Program-made: the position numbers and the translations under genes
Shown: piece after piece, positions 8,030 through 16,965 of the stretch
Layout: the number at the start of each line of letters is the position of its first letter
Position numbering within the stretch: position 1 is the stretch's first letter
From: Rosettibacter primus
Lineage (GTDB): Bacteria; Bacteroidota; Ignavibacteria; Ignavibacteriales; Melioribacteraceae
Length of the DNA stretch: 64,000 nt
Direction: 5' to 3'
Assembly: GCF_036860675.1 (NCBI RefSeq)
Contig: NZ_JAYKGK010000001.1
Location: 248,001 to 312,000 of the forward strand
The notes under the pieces: model-generated
Databases searched by the model: none
The model's input: the letters and a program-made list of their open reading frames with translations, nothing else
What the model was told of the DNA's origin: nothing

Positions 8030-10965
8030 CCAAAGAAAAATTGATAAAATAATTTTGGTTGAAACCTATTAAAGTTGTTTTCAATTTTCTTTCCAATATC
8101 ATAACGCAGAGCAATAGCATTGAACAAATTAATTCTAAAACCAAAGCCAATACTTCCAAGAGTTTCTTTGTAAGATTTATCCCATGCTGAACCTGCATCA
8201 AAAAATAGAGCTCCTCGAATATTGAAAAAGCTTAATCCTAAAAATGGAAAGTTAATCTGAATTTTATCAATCAAGGGAAATCTTAATTCAACAGAAGAAA
8301 GCCACAATTTTTGACCTCTAATGCTCCAGCGGGGCCAGCCTCTTAAATCCCAGCTGCCGCCTGCAAAATATCTTCTTGCTTCTTTTCCGTTATTCACAAA
8401 TAGAGCAGCCCTTGTTGCAATTGCGCTTCTTAATCCTAATCTATAATATTTTCTATAATCAATAATAAATGAGTAATAATTTACATTGCTATATTTTACA
8501 TCGCTTGTGTAACCGAGTAATATTCGAAAACGAGAGCCATCAATCGGACCTGTTGGTGACCAAATAGAATTATCATGAACAAAAGAAAGTGAATTTGATA
8601 CTAGCACTGATTTTCTTGAAATAATATCCCCAATTAATTCTTTATCTGAATTTGCAATGCTGACATCTGCTTCAATTCTTTGAAAACTCGAAAATGGATA
8701 ATGAAGTTCGAAGTAACTGCCAAAAACTCTTTCATAGAAAAATTCATCCGATTCAGTGATATCATATCTTCTGCCTGCATAATGAAAAATGCCATAACCG
8801 AAATTTGTTCTCCGTTTCAAGCTAATTCTGCTTATTGCAACATTGAAATTTTTTAATATTTCGCTTTGGACTTCTGCAGTATTATAAACATAAAAGATAT
8901 ACCTATCATCACCAAGTAAATCACTTAAAGAAAATAAAGCTCCTCCACGAGAACCATAAATTGGGTCAGTAGATAATTGGCCAACAGCATAATCAAGTGT
9001 GTATTCGTTTTCATATTTTAATTTGTCCTGCTCAGAAGGAATGATAATCTCTTTAGCAAGCCACAAATTTCTTGTTTTCATTAAGTCAAAAGGGACTGTT
9101 GAATATGAAAAATGTTTATTTAAAGTAAGATTATAAAATTGGAATGAATATTTCTCGAAAGCTGATGTAATCAATGTGCTGTCGTTTACAAATGTAAAAC
9201 TATAAACACTTGTTAAAAATTTTGTAACCTGAAAAATTTTATTCTCGTTCTTATTTACATAATCTAATTTCCAGATGTTAAAAGTTCCGTCATAATCACA
9301 ATTAAAATAGAGTTCTGTATAATCAGAATTAAATTGCGGAGAGGAAATATTTGCATTAACATAAGTGAGATAATAGATGGAATTATCTTTCAGGTCATAT
9401 TCAAATAAATTATACTTTTGTTGAAATTCTCCTGCAGTTCTATCCGAAGCAAAAATTATTTTCGTATTATCTTTATTAAAAATCGGGTCAATATCTGAAT
9501 AATAATCATTTGTAATTCTTACTAATTCTTCATTTTCAAAATTATAAACATAAATATCAGTATAACCTTTTTTATCTGCTGCTGTAAAAAGAAGCAATTT
9601 ACCATCACTTGAAAAAGAAGGTGAACGAATTGTTATTAGACTTGTTGGAGAAATTTGATTATCTAAATTATTGAATCGAAGCGTCTTAATAATTTTGTTT
9701 TCTTTGATGGAATAAATATGAATCACATCACTATAAAGCGATTTTGTTACAAATGCTATTTTGCCATCTCTAGAGACATCAAGAGTTTTTTCAAGCAGGT
9801 GAAAAGATTCAAAATCAGATTCTCTTTCCCCTTCAATCATTATTTCAGGTTTTTGAATTTCATCACTTTGAAAATCATATTTCATTTTAAATACCGAAGA
9901 ATATCCATTATGATTACCAATAAAATAAATTTCTTTTACACCATTATTTTCATAAAATCTTGGTTCGAAATTAAATCCTTCATCAGTCAATTTTTTTGAT
10001 TTTATAAAATGCGGATAATTATTTTGAAGAAGAGGAAAATATTTCTGCTGAAGAAAATAATACCATTTATTTCCAATGTCTTTAATTGATTCTCCAATAG
10101 TGAATTCAAGATTTTCTTTGAACGTATTAAAACGCCAGAAATTTTCCATTAGTTGAAGAATTTTTTCTTCACCATAATTTTTTGAAATAAATTCTAAAAA
10201 ACTTTGACCTTCCTTATAAATTATGTATCCTGATGCAGCATCAAGTTCTTCAAGCGGGATAAAAAAATTGTTCAGTACAAAATCCCGCATAACCATTTCT
10301 GATTGAGTATCCCAATCGAATGACCAGTATTCTGCAAGACCTTCAACAAACCAGAGAGGCGGCATTCTTTCGGTTTCAATCCGATGGTCACGCAATACAT
10401 TGAATATTTTATTTGTCATAAACACATGAACAAGTTCATGACGAATAACATGTTTAAAACTACTCAGCGAACCAAGATATGGAATTACAACACGTCCTTT
10501 CATAAATTCAAAAAATCCACCTACTCCTTCTGGAATGAAGTAAGGTGTAACATTAGTTTGTTGAAAATGAATATGTGTATTATAAAAGATGAGAGGAATT
10601 TTTGTCGTTACATAATGATTAAATTTAACTTTGTATTCCTCAAATGCTTCTTCAGCAAACTGAGCACCAATTTTTGCAATTTGTTCGAAATCATCATAGT
10701 AATAAATATTAAAATGCTCTGTTTTGAGAACTTTCCAATTAAATTTTTCATATTGAACTTTGTTGCGCCCGAAGAAATAAAATTGTGCAAAAGCAATTTG
10801 AGGGATTAATAAAATCAAAAAAATATATTTTGAAGTTTTATTGTGAGCTGTCCAAAAAGGAAAAAAAGAAGCTAAGGCATTTTTAAGAACATTTATACTT
10901 TTCTTAAAACTGAAGAAAGAAATTTTCTGAATAAAAAAATTACTTTTTGGACAGCTGCATCTCAA
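8017..10965 (-). CDS. Outer-membrane protein: HExxH metallopeptidase + TolB-like propeller + Omp85-type barrel
   Basis: This 982-residue open frame has three parts. Residues about 60-330 are a peptidase-MA-like domain with HELVH (176-180) and a third ligand in WFVEGLAEYW (E208). Residues about 330-640 carry TolB/PD40-type propeller repeats (SPSFSSDGKLLLFTA, DPIFNKDNTKIIFASD). Residues about 690-982 resemble the Omp85/BamA barrel, with the loop motif DLRGW, then FFDAGSAWD and a C-terminal aromatic residue. No POTRA domains are seen. The only start in this frame is TTG at 10965, preceded by AAGGA. The signal-peptide core (KYIFLILLIPQIAFAQ) lies unusually deep, near residues 46-61, apparently because a 111-bp element is inserted before it. 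The natural start may once have been the ATG at 10960. Confidence 0.8.
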   Translation of the reverse strand: MRCSCPKSNFFIQKISFFSFKKSINVLKNALASFFPFWTAHNKTSKYIFLILLIPQIAFAQFYFFGRNKVQYEKFNWKVLKTEHFNIYYYDDFEQIAKIGAQFAEEAFEEYKVKFNHYVTTKIPLIFYNTHIHFQQTNVTPYFIPEGVGGFFEFMKGRVVIPYLGSLSSFKHVIRHELVHVFMTNKIFNVLRDHRIETERMPPLWFVEGLAEYWSFDWDTQSEMVMRDFVLNNFFIPLEELDAASGYIIYKEGQSFLEFISKNYGEEKILQLMENFWRFNTFKENLEFTIGESIKDIGNKWYYFLQQKYFPLLQNNYPHFIKSKKLTDEGFNFEPRFYENNGVKEIYFIGNHNGYSSVFKMKYDFQSDEIQKPEIMIEGERESDFESFHLLEKTLDVSRDGKIAFVTKSLYSDVIHIYSIKENKIIKTLRFNNLDNQISPTSLITIRSPSFSSDGKLLLFTAADKKGYTDIYVYNFENEELVRITNDYYSDIDPIFNKDNTKIIFASDRTAGEFQQKYNLFEYDLKDNSIYYLTYVNANISSPQFNSDYTELYFNCDYDGTFNIWKLDYVNKNENKIFQVTKFLTSVYSFTFVNDSTLITSAFEKYSFQFYNLTLNKHFSYSTVPFDLMKTRNLWLAKEIIIPSEQDKLKYENEYTLDYAVGQLSTDPIYGSRGGALFSLSDLLGDDRYIFYVYNTAEVQSEILKNFNVAISRISLKRRTNFGYGIFHYAGRRYDITESDEFFYERVFGSYFELHYPFSSFQRIEADVSIANSDKELIGDIISRKSVLVSNSLSFVHDNSIWSPTGPIDGSRFRILLGYTSDVKYSNVNYYSFIIDYRKYYRLGLRSAIATRAALFVNNGKEARRYFAGGSWDLRGWPRWSIRGQKLWLSSVELRFPLIDKIQINFPFLGLSFFNIRGALFFDAGSAWDKSYKETLGSIGFGFRINLFNAIALRYDIGKKIENNFNRFQPKLFYQFFFGWDF
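10846..10956. repeat. MITE-like element bounded by 14-bp perfect inverted repeats
   Basis: AGCTGTCCAAAAAG at 10846-10859 is exactly matched in inverted orientation at 10943-10956, with 83 bases between. Ends of the type GCTGTCCAAAA are common in DDE transposases of IS families, but no transposase is encoded here. The 111-bp segment sits between a good ATG (10960) and a signal-peptide coding region. Deleting it together with one of the two C residues that flank it rejoins the ATG in frame with HNKTSKYIFLI. The palindromic AGCT at the edges makes the exact borders ambiguous. I saw no second copy in the window. Confidence 0.55.
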
Positions 10966-11993
10966 AGACGTTCCTTAAGATAATTTATGTTATCAATTGT
11001 AGTTGGGTCATATCCTCTAATAATGGCAAAGTAATATGTAGTCCAATCACCAAAATAAATTAAATCAATCAATCTCAATTTATAATTTGGTTCCGTGCTT
11101 TTTAAGTCAATTATTTCGCAGCCGGATTTTTTAATAACTTCAGAAGTAATTTCCAATCTTTTCTTAACCTGAGGATGATAATCATCATCCCAGATATTGA
11201 TAAGTTTTATATTCATTTGCTGTGGATTGTATCCTTCCCAACCCATTATTTCATTATGATCAAGTTCAGGGAAATACGAGAAAAAAGCATGATGTTTTGA
11301 ATTTTCGTTGAACTGTCCCTTAAATCTTGTCCCAACAACAGAAGTATAATCAGCAACAGAATAAATTAATGGAACATAACCCACAAGATTTTCAGCTAAA
11401 TTGAGAGCGTCATTTTTTTCTTTTGAGTATTCCTCGCCTTTTCTTTTTAACAAATCAATAACCTGTATAACATTTTCACTTTGATCTGGTATGAGATTTA
11501 ATGAATTAAAAACATTTAGAACAGCATAGAAATTAATCCATAAAGCAAAGCGTGGTTGATAACCTTTTAGAAGTTTTGCAAGTGGAAGATTATTTTGTTT
11601 TGCAATATCTTCCATTTTGCCGCCTGTTGTAACACAAACAATCTGGCATTTCTTTTCAAGTGCTTGATTTAATGCAGAAAGAGTTTCCTCTGTATTTCCT
11701 GAATATGAAGAAGCAATTATTAATGTATTTTCATCAGCAAACAAAGGAAGCTCATAATTTCGGTTAACAAAATAAGGGTATTTTAATTCGGTTCTGAAAT
11801 AATTTTGAATAAGTTCACCTCCAATAGCAGAACCGCCTAAACCAGTAAGGATGATATTTTTAATTTTCGATTTGTCAATTGACGATAAATCAATTTTGAG
11901 ATTCCATGAATATTCAACTTGAGTATAAGAATCTTTTAATACCTGAAATTGATTTGATGCATCATACTTTTTAATCATTTCTGAAATATCCAT
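10962..11993 (-). CDS. Bifunctional phosphoglucose/phosphomannose isomerase
   Basis: This 343-residue protein has the two-SIS-domain layout of the archaeal-type PGI/PMI family. GLGGSAIGGE lies near residue 50, IIASSYSGNTEETLSAL near 95, and ELDHNEIMGWEG near 240, with the catalytic Glu and His-region residues. It interconverts glucose-6-P or mannose-6-P with fructose-6-P. I prefer the ATG at 11993, which has GAGG six bases upstream, over a TTG four codons earlier at 12005. It follows ptsI by eight bases and precedes the protease-barrel gene in the same operon, joining hexose phosphate metabolism to PTS-type genes. Confidence 0.9.
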   Translation of the reverse strand: MDISEMIKKYDASNQFQVLKDSYTQVEYSWNLKIDLSSIDKSKIKNIILTGLGGSAIGGELIQNYFRTELKYPYFVNRNYELPLFADENTLIIASSYSGNTEETLSALNQALEKKCQIVCVTTGGKMEDIAKQNNLPLAKLLKGYQPRFALWINFYAVLNVFNSLNLIPDQSENVIQVIDLLKRKGEEYSKEKNDALNLAENLVGYVPLIYSVADYTSVVGTRFKGQFNENSKHHAFFSYFPELDHNEIMGWEGYNPQQMNIKLINIWDDDYHPQVKKRLEITSEVIKKSGCEIIDLKSTEPNYKLRLIDLIYFGDWTTYYFAIIRGYDPTTIDNINYLKERL

Positions 11994-12001
11994 TTTATAC
12001 C

Positions 12002-13750
12002 TCAATATAAGTTTTGAATTTTATCCTGAATTTTGTTATTGAAAAACTCATGTAATTTTTGATTTATTTCTTTTTCAGAATTTAGTTGAAGACATTCTTC
12101 TGCTAATTTTTTCATCTCTTCAAATTTTAGGCTACGGATAATTTTTTTATGAAATGGAATTCCTGCAGCTGACAAACTCAATGAGTCCAGCCCAAGTCCA
12201 ATTAATAAAGGAACAGCTATAGGGTCGGCTGCCATTTCTCCACACATACTTACAATCCTGTTTGATTTTTTTGCTTCTGTAATTATATGATGTAAAGTTC
12301 TTACAACTGCAGGATGAAATTCCTGATATTGACTTGATACGATGTCATTACCTCTATCAACTGCTAATAAATATTGAATTAAATCATTTGTGCCAATACT
12401 TAGAAACTGCACTTCCTGTGCAAATTCTTTTGTTAGAACAGCAGCTGAAGGGACTTCAATCATGATTCCTACAGGCATATGTTTATCAAAGGTTTTGCCT
12501 TCTTTCTGAAGTTCTTTTTTGCATTCTTCAATTAATTTTTTGGAATTGATTACTTCCTGTAAAGAAGAAATCATAGGCAGCATAAACCAGACATTTTTAT
12601 GGGCACTTGCACGCAACACTGCACGAATTTGAGTTTTGAATAAAGCAGGATTATCAAGAAGAAGACGAATTCCGCGCCATCCCAGCATTGGATTTGGTTC
12701 ATGCAAATCAACAGGCAATACTTTATCTCCTCCAATATCAAATGCTCTAACAATTACTATCTTGGGGTAAATTTGTTCTGCAATTTCTTTATAAACTTCA
12801 TATTGTTTATCTTCATCAGGAAAAACTTCATACTCTTCAAATAATTGTTCAGTTCTTACAAGTCCAATTCCATTGGCACAATTGTGAATAATAAAAGTCA
12901 TTTCCTCAGATAAATCAAGATTTGCAAAAAGACTTATTTCTTTACCATCAAGAGTTTGAGCAGGAAGTTCTCTTAATTTTAATAACTCTTCGTCATATTG
13001 TGTTAGTCGTTCAATTTTTTTTCTGTATTCGGCAATATGTTTTTCATCTGGATTAATATAAACCTGTCCATGAAAGCCATCTACAATCAACAAATCGTTA
13101 TCTTTAATTTTATTTGTAGCTTCATGAAGTCCAACCACAGCAGGAATATTTAATGAACGAGCTACAATAGCAGCATGAGAAGTTAATCCTCCGAAATCAG
13201 TTACATATCCTTTTACATTAACTCGAGAAAATAATACTGTATCTGAAGGTGATAGATTAGAAGTAACAACAATAACATCACTTGTAATTTTTGATTTCCA
13301 TTTTTTCTTTTTAAGATTTCGAATAATTCTATTTTTAATATCTTCTATATCGTGAGAACGTTCTTTCATATAAGGTTCATTGGAAGCACTCATAATTCTT
13401 GTATACTTAGAAATTTCATCATCAACTATAAATTCAGGCAATTTTTTTTCTTTTTTAATTCTTTCTTTAATTGTGTTAATTAAAATCGGGTCATCAAGAA
13501 TCATTATTTGTGCTTCAAAAATTGCTGCGCGTTTATCTCCAAGTTTATCAACAGCAAGGTTAAAAATCTTTCTTAATTCTTTTTTTGATTGTTCTAAGGC
13601 ATTATCCAAATTTTGGAGTGCTTCTTCTACATTATCTACATAATCATCAGAAACGGATTCTTTTTCCTTTGCATACAAAAATGCATGAGCAATTGCAATA
13701 CCTGGAGCTGCAGCTATTCCCTTAAGAACATTTTCTTGTTTTTTATCCAT
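12002..13750 (-). CDS. ptsI: Phosphoenolpyruvate-protein phosphotransferase (PTS enzyme I)
   Basis: With the ATG at 13750 this is a 582-residue protein, close to the usual 575. A longer frame from a TTG at 13786 adds 12 residues overlapping ptsH and is less likely. The phospho-acceptor histidine is H192 in GGLTSHAAIVARS. The C-terminal TIM-barrel PEP-binding half has GIGLVRTEQLF, MLGWRGIRLLLD and MCGEMAADP. It autophosphorylates with PEP and phosphorylates HPr. ptsH lies one base upstream. No sugar-specific EII is present in the window, so the pair may serve sugar uptake elsewhere or a regulatory role. Confidence 0.95.
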   Translation of the reverse strand: MDKKQENVLKGIAAAPGIAIAHAFLYAKEKESVSDDYVDNVEEALQNLDNALEQSKKELRKIFNLAVDKLGDKRAAIFEAQIMILDDPILINTIKERIKKEKKLPEFIVDDEISKYTRIMSASNEPYMKERSHDIEDIKNRIIRNLKKKKWKSKITSDVIVVTSNLSPSDTVLFSRVNVKGYVTDFGGLTSHAAIVARSLNIPAVVGLHEATNKIKDNDLLIVDGFHGQVYINPDEKHIAEYRKKIERLTQYDEELLKLRELPAQTLDGKEISLFANLDLSEEMTFIIHNCANGIGLVRTEQLFEEYEVFPDEDKQYEVYKEIAEQIYPKIVIVRAFDIGGDKVLPVDLHEPNPMLGWRGIRLLLDNPALFKTQIRAVLRASAHKNVWFMLPMISSLQEVINSKKLIEECKKELQKEGKTFDKHMPVGIMIEVPSAAVLTKEFAQEVQFLSIGTNDLIQYLLAVDRGNDIVSSQYQEFHPAVVRTLHHIITEAKKSNRIVSMCGEMAADPIAVPLLIGLGLDSLSLSAAGIPFHKKIIRSLKFEEMKKLAEECLQLNSEKEINQKLHEFFNNKIQDKIQNLY

Positions 13751-13751
13751 A

Positions 13752-14018
13752 TTAAATCTCGTCAAATCCTCTGTTAAAATAATCAATTATTTCTGCTGCT
13801 GCTTGTTCTTCATCTTCACCATCGAATATTAATGTTATCTCAGAACCTTTTTCTGCAGCAAGTGTCATAACTCCAATAATACTTTTGCCATTAATTTGCA
13901 TTCCATCTTTAAGCAAATAAAAATCACTTTTATATTTTGAAGCTAATTTAACAAGAGTTGCAGCAGGACGTGTGTGCAAACCAGCATTATTTATAATTTT
14001 TACCTTCTTTTCAATCAT
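13752..14018 (-). CDS. ptsH: Phosphocarrier protein HPr
   Basis: This 88-residue protein has the HPr fold and the active-site H15 in AGLHTRPAA. It also has the regulatory-site S46 in GKSIIGVM, the serine that HPr kinase phosphorylates in bacteria that have that enzyme. It accepts phosphate from enzyme I, encoded one base downstream. Its ATG overlaps the stop of the polyprenyl synthase gene by one base (TAATG), so the genes are translationally coupled. Confidence 0.95.
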   Translation of the reverse strand: MIEKKVKIINNAGLHTRPAATLVKLASKYKSDFYLLKDGMQINGKSIIGVMTLAAEKGSEITLIFDGEDEEQAAAEIIDYFNRGFDEI

Positions 14019-15016
14019 TATTTCATTCTGCCTATTAATAAATTTGCTATCCAGTTCATTAATTGACTTCCTTCTTGATCAGGAAGTTTTGATAAATTCT
14101 TTAATGCAAGATTAGTATAATAAATAATTTCATTTTTAGCATCTTCTAAAATATTGTATTTGTCATAAATAGTTTTATACAAATCTACTTCTTCAGGTGA
14201 TATTCCTTTATTCTTTATTACTTTAAGTAACTTCTTTTTATCTATGCCATCTGATTTTTCTAATGCTTTTAAGAATAGATAAGTTTTTTTCCCTTCAATT
14301 AAATCACTTCCTATTTTTTTACCAAACTTTTTTTCGTCACCTGTTATATCAAGTAAATCATCCTGAATTTGAAAAGCCATACCAAGATTTTTCCCATAAT
14401 TTTCAACAATATTAATAAAATTCTTATCTGCATTGCAAATTCTTGCACCTATAGAACAGCTCATTTGAATAAGAGCAGCAGTTTTTTTGTAAATCATAAT
14501 TTTATATTCATCAATTGTTACATCACCTCGCAATTCAAATTCTTTATCAAGACTTTGTCCTTCGCATACTTCTATAATTCCTTTTGTAAATGCAGAAACA
14601 ATTTCTCCTGTATTGCCTTTGCAATCTTTAAGCAAATTATCATATGCAAGAGCAATTAAATTATCACCAGTTAGAATAGCCGTACTTATATCAAATTTTT
14701 TATGAACAGTCGGCCTTCCACGTCGTAAATCAGAATTATCCATAATGTCATCATGCACTAGAGTAAAATTGTGAACCAGTTCAACGGCAATAGCAGCATT
14801 ATAAACCTGATTAAATTTTCCTCCCACAGCTTTTGCCGAAATTAGAACCAAAAATGGTCTAATTCTCTTTCCACCTCCTGTTATTGAATATTCACAAGGT
14901 TCATACAACGAACGCGGATTTCTTTTTGATAATAACTTTTTCAACCTGCGTTCAATATAATTTAATTCCTTTTGATAAATTTTTTGATAAATATTTTCCT
15001 GAATTTTTGATTTCAA
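14018..15016 (-). CDS. Polyprenyl diphosphate synthase (trans-isoprenyl type)
   Basis: This 332-residue all-alpha prenyltransferase has the first Asp-rich motif LVHDDIMDNSDLRRGRPTVH (near residue 90) and the second, QIQDDLLDITGDEKKFGK. It condenses isopentenyl diphosphate with allylic diphosphates to make a C15-C20 or longer chain. Product length cannot be read with confidence. The only sensible start is TTG at 15016, which overlaps the fni stop as TTGA; no in-frame ATG occurs before the DD motif. Its position after fni makes a two-step isoprenoid module. Confidence 0.92.
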   Translation of the reverse strand: MKSKIQENIYQKIYQKELNYIERRLKKLLSKRNPRSLYEPCEYSITGGGKRIRPFLVLISAKAVGGKFNQVYNAAIAVELVHNFTLVHDDIMDNSDLRRGRPTVHKKFDISTAILTGDNLIALAYDNLLKDCKGNTGEIVSAFTKGIIEVCEGQSLDKEFELRGDVTIDEYKIMIYKKTAALIQMSCSIGARICNADKNFINIVENYGKNLGMAFQIQDDLLDITGDEKKFGKKIGSDLIEGKKTYLFLKALEKSDGIDKKKLLKVIKNKGISPEEVDLYKTIYDKYNILEDAKNEIIYYTNLALKNLSKLPDQEGSQLMNWIANLLIGRMK

Positions 15017-16047
15017 TATAGTTCCGATTTTTTTATAAGTTTTACTTTTTTTAACTCACCAATATTTTGTGCACCTGTCAAATACATTACTTTTTTCAAT
15101 TCATCAATCCATAATTCAAGTAACTTCACAGTATCTTCAATGCTATTCACAACAGATTTTAGAATTAACCTTGCAATGCCAACTATGTCGGCTCCAAGAG
15201 TTAAAGATTTTGCAATATCAATTCCATTAGCTATTCCGCCTGAAGAAATTAATAAAAAATTATAATCTTTTTTGAGTTCGCTTACAGTTCTCAAGCAATA
15301 TGAAGTAGGTAAACCCCAATCTCTAAAAATGCTTTTTTGACCATTTCTTAATAATTCAACAGCTGCCCAGCTTGTGCCTCCTGCACCTGCCACATCAATT
15401 CCTTTAACGCCAGCATCAAGCAATTTTTTTGCTGCGGTCTTACTTATTCCGCATCCAACTTCCTTGACTACAAAAGGTAATCTAATTTTTGATGTTAGCT
15501 TTTCAATATTTTTAAGAAGCCCTTTAAAATTTGGTTCTCCTTCTTTTTGTAAAATTTCTTGCAATGGATTTAAATGAATAATCATTGCATCGGCTTCAAT
15601 TAAATCAATTAAATAATTAATCTCCTCTACAACATTTTTTGAATTTGCAACCTGATAAGCACCAATATTGCCTACCAATGGAACATTTCCACAATTTTTT
15701 CGAAATACTTTATATGATTCTAAATATTTTTTGTTATCTAAAGACTGTCTTTGACTTCCAACACCAATTGGTATATTAAAAGTCTTTGCAACAATTGCCA
15801 ATCGTTCATTTATTTTTTCTGATTCTTTAGTTCCACCAGTCATTGAAGATATAAGAATTGGATAAAAAATTTTTTTTGAAAAAAATTTTGTGGTTAAATC
15901 AATTTTATCAAACTCCACTTCAGTAATTGCATAATGTTCAAATTCATAATTATCAAAACCATTCGATTTTGTCAAAAAATTAACATCTTCATTCAAGCAG
16001 ATGTTTATGTGTTCCTTTTTCCGTTTAACTACTTTAGAATTTGACAT
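15013..16047 (-). CDS. fni: Type 2 isopentenyl-diphosphate delta-isomerase
   Basis: This 344-residue FMN enzyme interconverts IPP and DMAPP. Recognisable parts are RKKEHINICL near the N-terminus, SSMTGGTKESEKIN (FMN/substrate region), GSQRQSL, HLNPLQEILQKEGEPNF, VKEVGCGIS and GAGGTSWAAVE. I start it at the ATG at 16047 rather than the TTG one codon upstream. It is the first gene of the long operon that continues through the polyprenyl synthase, ptsHI and the surface-protein genes. The next gene upstream ends 68 bases before it. Confidence 0.95.
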   Translation of the reverse strand: MSNSKVVKRKKEHINICLNEDVNFLTKSNGFDNYEFEHYAITEVEFDKIDLTTKFFSKKIFYPILISSMTGGTKESEKINERLAIVAKTFNIPIGVGSQRQSLDNKKYLESYKVFRKNCGNVPLVGNIGAYQVANSKNVVEEINYLIDLIEADAMIIHLNPLQEILQKEGEPNFKGLLKNIEKLTSKIRLPFVVKEVGCGISKTAAKKLLDAGVKGIDVAGAGGTSWAAVELLRNGQKSIFRDWGLPTSYCLRTVSELKKDYNFLLISSGGIANGIDIAKSLTLGADIVGIARLILKSVVNSIEDTVKLLELWIDELKKVMYLTGAQNIGELKKVKLIKKSELY

Positions 16048-16115
16048 CAATAAATTCTCGAATTTAACATTGAAAATAAAAAATTTTTTTGAATTAGATT
16101 TTTTACAAATGCAGG

Positions 16116-16955
16116 TTAATCGGGCATTCTGTTAATCTCTACCTGAACAACATAATCTCCCATAAATTTTTGTCTGGAATTTTTAAAATCAATCAAAGAA
16201 ATCTGAATATATCTTTTCACATCACTTTTTATTTCAGAAATTAAAGTGCCTTTAATTTTATAATCATCATTTTTTTGCCAGTCTTTTGATTGCATTTTCC
16301 AATTTTTGCTCAAACAATTTTTTATGCTGCTAATTAATTCCCGTAATATTTTTTCAGCTACTTTTAAATCATTCCCTTCATAAAATTTTGCAATGTATGA
16401 ACCATCATTCTCATCAATAAAAGCATCAACCGAACCATTAAGTTTTACAAACGACTGTTTTGAATTTATAGGTGTTTCAAGTAATAAAAAGTATGCTTTT
16501 GAATGTGCAAGCAAAAAATTGAGTGTTGTACAAAAATCTGAATTTTGTGGAAGTGATATAGAATTGACTGCTGCAACTGCCAATTGTAATGTGTAACTTC
16601 CAAGCGATGTAGAATCTCCAACCACATATAAAATCCATTCACCGCTGACAGGAATTTTTGTAATTATTGTAGCAATATTCTTTTTTTCAGCTAATGTTTC
16701 CTTAAAAACTTTTCCTTCAGGATTTACAAAAACTAAACGTGGTGTAAATTTATCTGAATAAACAAGAAAGTTTACTTCTTCCCCTTCATAAAGTTGAATT
16801 TCATATCCATCATATCTTCCAAAATTTTTTTGATACTTATCAGATTTTTCTAATGAACCTTCAATCTTGTTAAATTCTACTTCAAACTGTGCAAAAAGAG
16901 ATATGTTTAAATATAGAACGAAAAGGAATAGAAAACTTATTTTAATTTTTTTCAT
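16116..16955 (-). CDS. Secreted protein with a PPC-like beta domain
   Basis: This 279-residue protein has a signal peptide ending ISLFAQ. Residues about 45-130 look like a bacterial pre-peptidase C-terminal (PPC)-type beta sandwich: PRLVFVNPEGKVFKE, then VSGEWILYVVGDSTSLGSYTLQL. The C-terminal half (about 140-279) is a mixed domain, with cysteines in NSDFCTTLNF and SSIKNCLSK, that I do not recognise. No catalytic motif is visible. It lies downstream of the methyltransferase gene with a 10-base gap and is probably co-transcribed with it. Confidence 0.6.
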   Translation of the reverse strand: MKKIKISFLFLFVLYLNISLFAQFEVEFNKIEGSLEKSDKYQKNFGRYDGYEIQLYEGEEVNFLVYSDKFTPRLVFVNPEGKVFKETLAEKKNIATIITKIPVSGEWILYVVGDSTSLGSYTLQLAVAAVNSISLPQNSDFCTTLNFLLAHSKAYFLLLETPINSKQSFVKLNGSVDAFIDENDGSYIAKFYEGNDLKVAEKILRELISSIKNCLSKNWKMQSKDWQKNDDYKIKGTLISEIKSDVKRYIQISLIDFKNSRQKFMGDYVVQVEINRMPD

Positions 16956-16965
16956 GTCTTTTCCC

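Noticed and set aside
8001..8201. A 66-residue frame at the junction of the barrel and propeller genes
   Set aside because: It is an overlapping frame inside the barrel gene's 3' end and has no motif.
9718..10809. Open frames on the plus strand opposite the surface-protease gene
   Set aside because: They are antisense shadows of a well-supported protein with clear domains, and their translations look like low-complexity Lys/Phe/Ile-rich junk.
12005..12005. TTG start for the PGI/PMI gene
   Set aside because: An ATG at 11993 has a GAGG site at good spacing and matches the family N-terminus.
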